DNA from: Flavobacterium sp. NRK1
GTDB lineage: Bacteria > Bacteroidota > Bacteroidia > Flavobacteriales > Flavobacteriaceae
Length of the DNA: 64,000 nucleotides
Direction: 5' to 3'
Assembly (NCBI RefSeq): GCF_024054175.1
Contig: NZ_JAMXLA010000001.1
Location: 2,735,166 to 2,799,165 of the forward strand
Every line of letters begins with the position of its first letter. Position 1 is the stretch's first letter. The notes beneath the pieces were generated by a model. It was not told the DNA's origin. It was given only the letters and a program-made list of their open reading frames with translations, and did no database searches. This document shows, piece after piece, positions 36,336 through 43,826 of this stretch. Made by a program: the position numbers and the translations under genes.

Positions 36336-36653
36336 TTTAATAGATTTTCCTTTTGGTTTTTCAGGCATATTAATTTTTATTTCAGCATAAATACAAAATA
36401 ATATAAGAGTTGTCAATACTAAAATTGCAATGTAATTTGGACCACCACCAAATACATCAACAACATAACCTGTTAGTAACTTCATAGTTTCACCCTGTTC
36501 GTTAGCTATTTTTGAGTAATCCGGACTTGCTTCATCGGGGATTTTGGGTTTGTTTAATTCCAGATATAATATTGACGATGCGCTTAAACCAATGACATAA
36601 TGAAGCCATCTTTTTTTCATTAAGTACTGAAAAAATAAATCAACATATTTCAT
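36273..36653 (-). CDS. Small membrane protein partnered with the STAND-like NTPase
   Basis: The 126-residue protein has a hydrophobic segment near residue 20 (WLHYVIGLSASSILYL), a polar middle and a second strongly hydrophobic helix (YIAILVLTTLILFCIYA). Its C-terminus, NIFSGWFQVNNQ, repeats the N-terminal peptide of the NTPase encoded next, and the genes overlap by 8 bases. A plausible role is a membrane effector or anchor for the NTPase, since many defence systems pair a sensor ATPase with a membrane protein. No family is recognised. Confidence 0.7.
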   Translation of the reverse strand: MKYVDLFFQYLMKKRWLHYVIGLSASSILYLELNKPKIPDEASPDYSKIANEQGETMKLLTGYVVDVFGGGPNYIAILVLTTLILFCIYAEIKINMPEKPKGKSIKNIFSGWFQVNNQTNYYDKDE

Positions 36654-36671
36654 ATTCCTACATTTTAAAAA

Positions 36672-37907
36672 CTAACAAACTTTTACCTTACCTGTTACCA
36701 CCGAATCTATCAAACTCATTTTATACTCTTTTAATTTTTCTATTTCCTGTTCTTTTATGGAAACCACTTCGTCAATTTTTGAAGATTGAGTTTCAATATG
36801 GGAAACAATTGCTTGTTGCTCGACTATTGTAGGATACGGTAAAAAAATATTCCCAATCCACTCAGCATTAGCTCGAGGCATCTTCGCACCGTATGTTGAT
36901 GAATCAACAAAATTTATGAAATCATTACTTAATAATACTTTCTGATAAAAGTTATTAAAAGGTGAATAATAAACAATGAATTCAGTAGAGCATATTCCTT
37001 CAAATTTTGCCAAATATACTTTAGCAAGGTATGGTCTCAATTTCCCAAATAGTATATCTCCTTTTTCAAAATAATTTGATAGTCCTTCGACGTCAGATAA
37101 AGTTTCAATATATTTTCCACTTTGAGACTGAATGTTTTCCATGCCAACATATTTAAAATCGGAATTTTTGCTTAAAATTTTAGTGTTTCTGATTTTCAAG
37201 ATATACTTCAACCTCTTAACTTCCCAATGCTCCGGAATTTCTCCTATCCATTCCACACGCGAGTCTTTGTATTTAACCTTCTTATCCAAACCTTTGGTTA
37301 CCGCATCCCGAATAATAATTTGTTTGCGTTCTTTCAGTAAAGCGATTTGTTGCTCTTTAATAGCAATGGCCTGGTTTATTTTCGCGGTTTTTTCGTCTAA
37401 GAAGTTAGCAATAGCGGTTTGTTCTTCTAAAACTGGGACTGGCAAAAAAGAATATGATAATTCGGGATAGCTAATATTTTTCCCTTCCCTAATTCCAACA
37501 ATACTAGTTTGTAATTCCGAAATAAAGGAAAAAGATTTAAATAGGTATTTGTAATAATTATCAGCTATCTTTCTTTTAGTTTTGAGTACAGTATACGCCG
37601 GACTAATTATCCCATCGTGATAACAGTATTCTAGGCCCCCTTCAAAAGATCTTAGACTAATAGCAAAATCTCCTTTTTTAATGAATTTAAAGGACTCTAA
37701 AGCACCGGACGGCATAACCATTCTGTTTTCTACCCAACTTCTTGGAACTACACCTTGATTTTGAGTTACAGACAACAATTCTTCGTTAGGTTTATTTTTT
37801 TCCGAATGATCTTTAAATAAGTGTTTCATCCTAATGCACTCCCAATGCTCCGGAATTTCTCCTAACCATTCTACTCCCGAATCTTTGTAGCCACTATAAG
37901 CTTTCAT
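36672..37907 (-). CDS. hsdS: Type I restriction-modification specificity subunit (HsdS)
   Basis: The 411-residue protein has two target-recognition halves. Each opens with a KDS-VEW-GEIPEHWE motif (residues ~8-24 and ~212-228) and ends in a long conserved helix (INQAIAIKEQQIALLKERKQIII and IDEVVSIKEQEIEKLKEYK). Such proteins set the DNA sequence that the M and R subunits recognise. The start overlaps the end of the DUF262 gene by 14 bases. The two halves share near-identical DNA at their starts, which allows recombination. Confidence 0.95.
   Translation of the reverse strand: MKAYSGYKDSGVEWLGEIPEHWECIRMKHLFKDHSEKNKPNEELLSVTQNQGVVPRSWVENRMVMPSGALESFKFIKKGDFAISLRSFEGGLEYCYHDGIISPAYTVLKTKRKIADNYYKYLFKSFSFISELQTSIVGIREGKNISYPELSYSFLPVPVLEEQTAIANFLDEKTAKINQAIAIKEQQIALLKERKQIIIRDAVTKGLDKKVKYKDSRVEWIGEIPEHWEVKRLKYILKIRNTKILSKNSDFKYVGMENIQSQSGKYIETLSDVEGLSNYFEKGDILFGKLRPYLAKVYLAKFEGICSTEFIVYYSPFNNFYQKVLLSNDFINFVDSSTYGAKMPRANAEWIGNIFLPYPTIVEQQAIVSHIETQSSKIDEVVSIKEQEIEKLKEYKMSLIDSVVTGKVKVC
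37222..37864. repeat. 25-base direct repeats within hsdS
   Basis: The 25 bases TCCCAATGCTCCGG...CTCCTA are identical at 37222-37246 and 37840-37864. On the minus strand they encode the GEIPEHWE motif that opens each recognition half. Recombination between them could swap or delete a recognition domain. Confidence 0.85.
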
Positions 37908-39693
37908 AATACATTTTTATTTTAGTAGCTATTAATTCCTTTCTTCTTCGCAGAAACTCTTCATAATTATGATGCTCTCCATCATTTAATAGTAGAGGTA
38001 TATCATTTAATCGGAAATTTTCCAACAAGCTGCTTTGGTCGTCTATGGAACTAAAGTCGTTTTTCCCTGCATTTATTTGGTCAAAGACCAACTTCATATA
38101 ATCAACCGGTGCTTTAGCTCCAATCTTAATATTGGTAGCCTGTTCAGTAAATACAAAATTGGCAACCTGGTTGTATTCTTTAGGCGCTTTTCCGAATTTG
38201 GTCAAATATTGTTTAGGATATAAATGATGTATGTCTCCTCGTTGAGTTATTAGACTATTAATCGTCATGCTTTTTGAAAGAAATGCCGTTGTATTAAAAT
38301 AACATTGGGCTGATAGGTAAACATTAAAAGAATTGTTATTTGTGCTTGAGGATTCTAAATTATCTACTAAACCATATTTCCAATAGCCATCACTTAGATG
38401 TGTTTGCTCCATCAGACTTAGATAAGCTGCAATTCCTTTTTCGTTAATTTGTTTTATGTCATCATCTAAAACAGATTCTACCGAACCTGAATAACGTGCA
38501 GTGAGTAGAGAAAATACCAGCCAACGTTTGATGTATTTTTGTATTTCTGTTTCTGGCATACGAAGAAAACGGAGATGCAGATACAGAGCATAGGCAAAAT
38601 TTAAGCTGTTTCTTGAAGCAATAAGTTTTGAATCAATAAACCCGGCAGATTGCACAATCATAATAAACCTCTGATAGTTGGTTTGGCTTACAAAAGCTAA
38701 CAATCCTTCCTCTAAATCAGAAAAACTTTTTGTTGCAATTTCTTCTTCAAAATCTCTTGTAATAAAATTTCTACCAGAAAGTAACGCGACCAAATCACTA
38801 AATTTACCTCTTTGAAACTTATAAGTAAAAGCAACGCGTAACATGTCTACATAATCGGGTTTATAAAGATTGTCTTGTTCACGCGCCATCCATTTTATAG
38901 CATTGTAATAAGCGTGCTCTGAAAATATCTTATCGTTATCGACAATGTGTTTATTAAAATCTTTGTCAACGATTAATCTACAGAAGTAGTCAATCATTTT
39001 TCGCATACGGTTACCTCCATGTTCTTCGTCTGCAGCAATTTTACTCATCACAAAGTCGGCGTTGCTTAATACAACTCCTTTTTGATTGATACGAATAAAA
39101 ATTTCAGTCACTGTATTAATATCAAGTGAATGGTCAAGTTCTATAATACCCACCATTTTATTTTTGATACGTTTCAGATTTTCTAATCTTTCTTCTATTA
39201 GTTCTTCGGTGACAGCTGGATTATCTTCGTTCGCTTTTAAATATTCACGTATCGCTCTGGAAATCGTTATTTCGTCATTAATAATAGGATTGATGGAATT
39301 AATCCATTTAGAATCATTTTCATGCACTTTGTTTAAAACGTCAAATTCTTCATCAATTGGATTAAAAGCGATTTTAATATTAATTTCTTTATAATTGTCA
39401 TTTAAAACTCTTAGCCCAACAATTGCAGCGGTTAAAGCTGTAATACGTTGCTGACCGTCAATCAACACTTTTTTGTTTCTTGATACGGAACCATCCTTAA
39501 GTTTTACGGTTGGGTTTTGCCAGGTAATAATATAACCCACCGGGTAGCCCTTATACAAAGAATCTATCAAATCTCTTACTTTTGTGGCTTTCCATACAAA
39601 TGGGCGTTGTATTTCAGGAATTGCAATTTCACCTGACTTGATCCATGATAACAATGTTTCCACAGGATGTTGTAATACACTATATTTTGCCAT
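37894..39693 (-). CDS. DUF262 protein with C-terminal DUF1524/HNH-like domain (GmrSD-like)
   Basis: The 599-residue protein starts with a DUF262 domain (IAIPEIQRPFVWK, VLIDGQQRITAL, the DGQQR being the hallmark), a ParB-like NTP-hydrolysing fold. The C-terminal part has GDIHHLYPKQYL and later QATNIKIG, a DUF1524/HNH-type nuclease pattern. Such fusions resemble GmrSD type IV restriction enzymes, which cut DNA carrying modified bases. It sits between hsdM (2-base gap) and hsdS (14-base overlap), so it is expressed with the type I enzyme. Confidence 0.88.
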   Translation of the reverse strand: MAKYSVLQHPVETLLSWIKSGEIAIPEIQRPFVWKATKVRDLIDSLYKGYPVGYIITWQNPTVKLKDGSVSRNKKVLIDGQQRITALTAAIVGLRVLNDNYKEINIKIAFNPIDEEFDVLNKVHENDSKWINSINPIINDEITISRAIREYLKANEDNPAVTEELIEERLENLKRIKNKMVGIIELDHSLDINTVTEIFIRINQKGVVLSNADFVMSKIAADEEHGGNRMRKMIDYFCRLIVDKDFNKHIVDNDKIFSEHAYYNAIKWMAREQDNLYKPDYVDMLRVAFTYKFQRGKFSDLVALLSGRNFITRDFEEEIATKSFSDLEEGLLAFVSQTNYQRFIMIVQSAGFIDSKLIASRNSLNFAYALYLHLRFLRMPETEIQKYIKRWLVFSLLTARYSGSVESVLDDDIKQINEKGIAAYLSLMEQTHLSDGYWKYGLVDNLESSSTNNNSFNVYLSAQCYFNTTAFLSKSMTINSLITQRGDIHHLYPKQYLTKFGKAPKEYNQVANFVFTEQATNIKIGAKAPVDYMKLVFDQINAGKNDFSSIDDQSSLLENFRLNDIPLLLNDGEHHNYEEFLRRRKELIATKIKMYYESL

Positions 39694-39695
39694 AG

Positions 39696-42044
39696 TTAAA
39701 AGTTTAATATTTCATGAATTAAACCATCGCTTTGTTTTTCAAGTTCTAAAATATCGGCAGTTACTTCTTCTAAAGAACGTAATGCCTTGTGCTGGTAGAA
39801 GTATTTATTAAATGAGATTTCGTAACCTATTTTGGTAGCTTCAAGGTTAATCCAGGCTTCGGCTACATGGGGTTGCACTTCTTTTAAGAAATATTCATAG
39901 ATGTTTTCTTTAAGCGGTACGTTTTCAGTATCGCGTAAATCGCTGTCGGTCTCATAGGTAATAAATTCACCTTTTTTAGCAGTTGGGTAATAGCCATAAT
40001 TTGGCAAGTCCTCTACAGCACAGTCTAATTGGTAAAGCAATTGATCAAGCTTTTCACCCGAAAATTTAATGGTAGATTTTATTACTTTCTCGGCGATCTC
40101 ATCGTACCAGCTTACAACATTTAAAATTTGGTTTTTCTCTGTAGCACTTAGTTTAATTTTCTCTTTCTTTAAAACGTCATCAACCTCAGTCTTAAATATA
40201 TTAAAATCATTGTACTCTTGGTCTCCCAGCTTATTAAGCAATACGGTAGCAGTTTCTAATATAGCTAATTGTTTGGTCCAGGTATCTTTCTTTAAAAGCG
40301 TTTCTTCCTGTTTTTTATTCAGCTCAAAACCTTCTTTTTCAGCCCAGTCTAAAATTTCTTTTTTGTTAGCTTTTAAATCCTCATATACTCTCTCACCATA
40401 TTTAGTGTAGACTTGTTGCATTACGTCTTTTAGACCTTTATCAAAACGCAAATCGGCAATTCGTTCCGCTGTAAATTGGGCTTTTAAACGTTTCGGTCGT
40501 TCTATAGTAACTTTGTAATACCCAAAATCGGCATTATCAAATACTTTTGAAGCGATGCTATCTTCGGTAGTTCTTTCTACCGCAGCCAGCGCTGTGTAGT
40601 TTTTTACAATGTCAGTAATATGCTCTGGCGCTAGCTCACAGTTTTTGTTTCCTAAGTTCTTGCGCAGTTTCCGGTACATTTGTCCGGCATCTATAAGTTG
40701 CACTTTCCCTTTACGGTTAGCGGCTTTGTTATTTGATAAGATCCAGATATAGGTAGTAATACCGGTATTGTAAAACAAGTTGTTCGGCAACTGCACAATG
40801 GCTTCTAACCAATCGTTTTCAATAATATGTCGACGGATGTTACTTTCGCCACCTCCGGCATCACCTGTAAATAACGAACTTCCGTTATGAACAGAAGCTA
40901 TACGAGAACCTAGGTTGTTCTTTGAAAGGGGTTTCATTTTGTTTACCATTTCCATTAAGAATAACAACTGCCCATCCGAAGAACGGGGAGTAGCATCAGC
41001 CTCTTCCTCAATGCCCCAATAGTTTTTTAATCTTACTTTAAAACGGGAATCAATAACCTCTTTTCCGTCTTTAATATATTTCTGCTCACTTGCCCATGAC
41101 TTACCATAAGGCGGGTTAGACAGCATAAAATCGAAATACTGCCCGGCAAATTCATCGGTCGATAAAGTAGAGCCTACGCGGATGTTCTCAGGATTGTTTC
41201 CTTTAATCATCATATCTGATTTACAGATAGCGTAGGTTTCATCGTTAATCTCCTTTCCAAACAAATACACATCAGAATTAACGGCTTTAATTTCTCCGTC
41301 CGGATCTACAATGAAGTTTTGCGACTCGGTTAACATACCACCACTACCACAGGCCGGATCATAAATAGTCATCACCGGTGGTAAATTGTTTTTTATGGGA
41401 TCGAAAATAATGTGCGTCATCAAGTCGATTACCTCACGTGGGGTAAAGTGTTCTCCGGCCTCTTCGTTGTTTTCTTCGTTGAACTTACGAATCAATTCTT
41501 CGAAAACATATCCCATTCCTAAGTTGGTCAGTGCCGGTAACTTTTTACCATTAGAATCTAATTTTTCGAAAGGCGTAAGGTTTATATCTGGAGAAGTAAA
41601 TTTGCCCAGCACATCATATAACACATCTTTCCCAGCCATGTGGCGGATTTGGGATTTTAAATTAAACTTCTCAATGATTTCTTTTACATTAAAACTAAAC
41701 CCATTCAGGTAGTCTTCGAAATTAGCTAATAACAGCTGCTGGCTATTCGTGGTAGTATTGTGTAATCTTTGTAAAGTCCACTCGCTGGAATTGTAAAACA
41801 CATAACCCGTTACATCAGTAAAACCTTTGTCATCCCACTCGGTAAATCCTGCTTCATCACGCTGAAAGGCTAATTCTTCTAATACGGCTTCTTTAGTATG
41901 TTCCAATAAAGCATCCAAGCGACGCAAAACTATCATAGGTAAAATAACATCGCGATATTTACCTCGGTTGTAAACATCTCGCAAACAGTCGTCTGCAATT
42001 GACCAAATGAAAGAAACTAATTTATTGTGTACGGTATGATCCAT
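39696..42044 (-). CDS. hsdM: Type I restriction-modification methyltransferase subunit (HsdM)
   Basis: The 782-residue protein is an N6-adenine methyltransferase. It has the HsdM N-terminal domain (LPMIVLRRLDALLE), the SAM-binding loop DPACGSGGM preceded by HFTPREVIDLM, and the catalytic NPPYG. The extra ~250 C-terminal residues are coiled-coil-like and include repeated Lys/Glu helices. It methylates the site chosen by HsdS. It is the first gene of the operon, with a -7 box upstream. Confidence 0.96.
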   Translation of the reverse strand: MDHTVHNKLVSFIWSIADDCLRDVYNRGKYRDVILPMIVLRRLDALLEHTKEAVLEELAFQRDEAGFTEWDDKGFTDVTGYVFYNSSEWTLQRLHNTTTNSQQLLLANFEDYLNGFSFNVKEIIEKFNLKSQIRHMAGKDVLYDVLGKFTSPDINLTPFEKLDSNGKKLPALTNLGMGYVFEELIRKFNEENNEEAGEHFTPREVIDLMTHIIFDPIKNNLPPVMTIYDPACGSGGMLTESQNFIVDPDGEIKAVNSDVYLFGKEINDETYAICKSDMMIKGNNPENIRVGSTLSTDEFAGQYFDFMLSNPPYGKSWASEQKYIKDGKEVIDSRFKVRLKNYWGIEEEADATPRSSDGQLLFLMEMVNKMKPLSKNNLGSRIASVHNGSSLFTGDAGGGESNIRRHIIENDWLEAIVQLPNNLFYNTGITTYIWILSNNKAANRKGKVQLIDAGQMYRKLRKNLGNKNCELAPEHITDIVKNYTALAAVERTTEDSIASKVFDNADFGYYKVTIERPKRLKAQFTAERIADLRFDKGLKDVMQQVYTKYGERVYEDLKANKKEILDWAEKEGFELNKKQEETLLKKDTWTKQLAILETATVLLNKLGDQEYNDFNIFKTEVDDVLKKEKIKLSATEKNQILNVVSWYDEIAEKVIKSTIKFSGEKLDQLLYQLDCAVEDLPNYGYYPTAKKGEFITYETDSDLRDTENVPLKENIYEYFLKEVQPHVAEAWINLEATKIGYEISFNKYFYQHKALRSLEEVTADILELEKQSDGLIHEILNF

Positions 42045-42069
42045 TATCGTGTAAAATCTATTAAGATTC

Positions 42070-42077
42070 CAAATATA
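42070..42077 (-). promoter_or_regulatory. -7 box for the type I operon
   Basis: On the minus strand TATATTTG matches the -7 consensus exactly, 25 bases upstream of the hsdM start. The -33 box is weak. It would drive hsdM, DUF262, hsdS, the membrane protein, the NTPase and hsdR as one unit. Confidence 0.5.
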
Positions 42078-42260
42078 AGGTTTTGCGGATGATTAAATTA
42101 TAGGTGTTTTTAGGGATGAAAGTTGTATTTTTAATAACACCGATTTATTATGTTTAGCAAGACTATCTCTTCTTAGTATTGTAGGTTTTACTTTTTTTGT
42201 AAAATTAAAAATGTAGAAATACCGAATTTCAACAAGACACTCCTTTTATAGCAAAGAGGT

Positions 42261-43826
42261 TTAACCTAATATTTTTTTAATTCTTATTCGTTCCTTTTTA
42301 TTATCCTTCCCTGGTAAAATTTCAAATAGCACTTTTATTCCAACTTGGATTTGGGAAATTGACTGATAACTTGGATTTACCGAAAAATAATGTTCTCTTC
42401 CTTTACATTTTATGAAGCCAACTTTTCCGCGTTCGTTGTCGTGTAAAATTTTCACTATTTCGCCTTCAGCTTGGCCTGTTTGTGAATGCTGATTTTCAGA
42501 GTCATTTTTTTGCGGAATATTCAATATTTCTATATGTTCAGCAATGTCTTTACCGTCAAAATTTTTCATTGAATAAAACGCAACGCTTACTCCTTTTAGA
42601 TTGTCTATTGATTTAAGTTTTTTTACTAATCCCTTTTTAAGAAAACCTATAACACTTCCGGTTGAATCTTTTATTCTACCACCTTTACCATTTGGATAAA
42701 TTGAAATTACGATACCGTTGGATTTTTGTTTATTACCGTATCTCTCATTTTGCCAAAATATTCTTGCTCGTTTTATTACTTCACCGACAGGCAATATAGT
42801 TGTTTTGTCAATTTTATAATATGCAAACAACTTGTTGTATTCAGCTTTTTCATTCCATTCCTGTTCCTTTAAAATGGACGCAATGAGTTCTGCAAGTATT
42901 TTCCCCTCGCTTGCTCGATCAAGTTTAAAAAGAATACGTGCTTGAAGAAGATATAATCCAATTAAAAAATGGGGTTCATTTCCATGGAATGCGGAATCAA
43001 CAGCATACTTCCATGCTTTCTCAAAATTTCCTTGTTCATAATATACTTCGGATATATCTCGATACAAAAACCACTTGTCGTTACCTGCTTTACTCTCTAA
43101 AAGTTCTTTAAATAATTCCTCACTTTTTTCATGATTTCCAAGTCCATCCTCCGACAGAGCTATTCTCATCTTAAACCATAAGTCATTATTATAATGAAAC
43201 TTCTCTATTAGTTCAAGACCTTTATTACAATACTCTATGCAAGCTTCAAATTCTGTAAGTTTTAAGAGAGCCTTGGTTTTGAGTGCAAAAAATTTTTCGA
43301 GGTCGGACGACAATTCAACATCTCCCCGTTCCTGTGTTTCTATAATTTTAGGCTTATTAGACAAAATGTTGTAGTCTAATCCTGAAAGCAACTCATTAAT
43401 TTTTTTAGCGTTAAAAATATTTTCTGCATGTGCATCGCACAGCTTTAATGTTGAAATTGTGGTGGGACAGGGAAAAGTGTCATCCCCTCTCAAATTCTTT
43501 TGAGGAGCAAGATTTGTAAGACCTTCAATGAGCTTTTCGTTTTCCAATATTTCAGTTCTGCTTTTCCCTTTTATACATCGATCAAAAATTAGCCATCCGT
43601 ATAGGTTACCAACCTTATCGCCGGCGAACTTTTCGGCGAGCTCATTTGCCCAACCTAAATTTGGAGAATTTGCAGCTCTCATTGCTTTCATGGAATAGAA
43701 AGCATCCCAAGCATTAAATTGATCAGAATAGGTTTCCCAAAGTTCTAGATAAAGCTTCAAAGCCTCATCAGGATTTGTGCCTAGCATTGCCTTCGCTTTT
43801 GCTTCAAAGTCACGTTTAGTTTCCAT
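42261..43826 (-). CDS. TPR-like protein with two C-terminal cold-shock/OB-like domains
   Basis: The 521-residue protein has helical repeats over residues ~1-340 that look like tetratricopeptide repeats (ACIEYCNKGLELIE; SEELFKELLES; VYYEQGNFEKAWKYA). The C-terminus holds two cold-shock-like OB segments, NGIVISIYPNGKGGRIKD and EGEIVKILHDNERGKVGFI, which suggest RNA or single-stranded DNA binding. Its start overlaps the end of the NERD-helicase gene by 11 bases, so the two are co-translated. Function is unknown; a nucleic-acid sensor or adaptor for the helicase is an inference. Confidence 0.8.
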   Translation of the reverse strand: METKRDFEAKAKAMLGTNPDEALKLYLELWETYSDQFNAWDAFYSMKAMRAANSPNLGWANELAEKFAGDKVGNLYGWLIFDRCIKGKSRTEILENEKLIEGLTNLAPQKNLRGDDTFPCPTTISTLKLCDAHAENIFNAKKINELLSGLDYNILSNKPKIIETQERGDVELSSDLEKFFALKTKALLKLTEFEACIEYCNKGLELIEKFHYNNDLWFKMRIALSEDGLGNHEKSEELFKELLESKAGNDKWFLYRDISEVYYEQGNFEKAWKYAVDSAFHGNEPHFLIGLYLLQARILFKLDRASEGKILAELIASILKEQEWNEKAEYNKLFAYYKIDKTTILPVGEVIKRARIFWQNERYGNKQKSNGIVISIYPNGKGGRIKDSTGSVIGFLKKGLVKKLKSIDNLKGVSVAFYSMKNFDGKDIAEHIEILNIPQKNDSENQHSQTGQAEGEIVKILHDNERGKVGFIKCKGREHYFSVNPSYQSISQIQVGIKVLFEILPGKDNKKERIRIKKILG

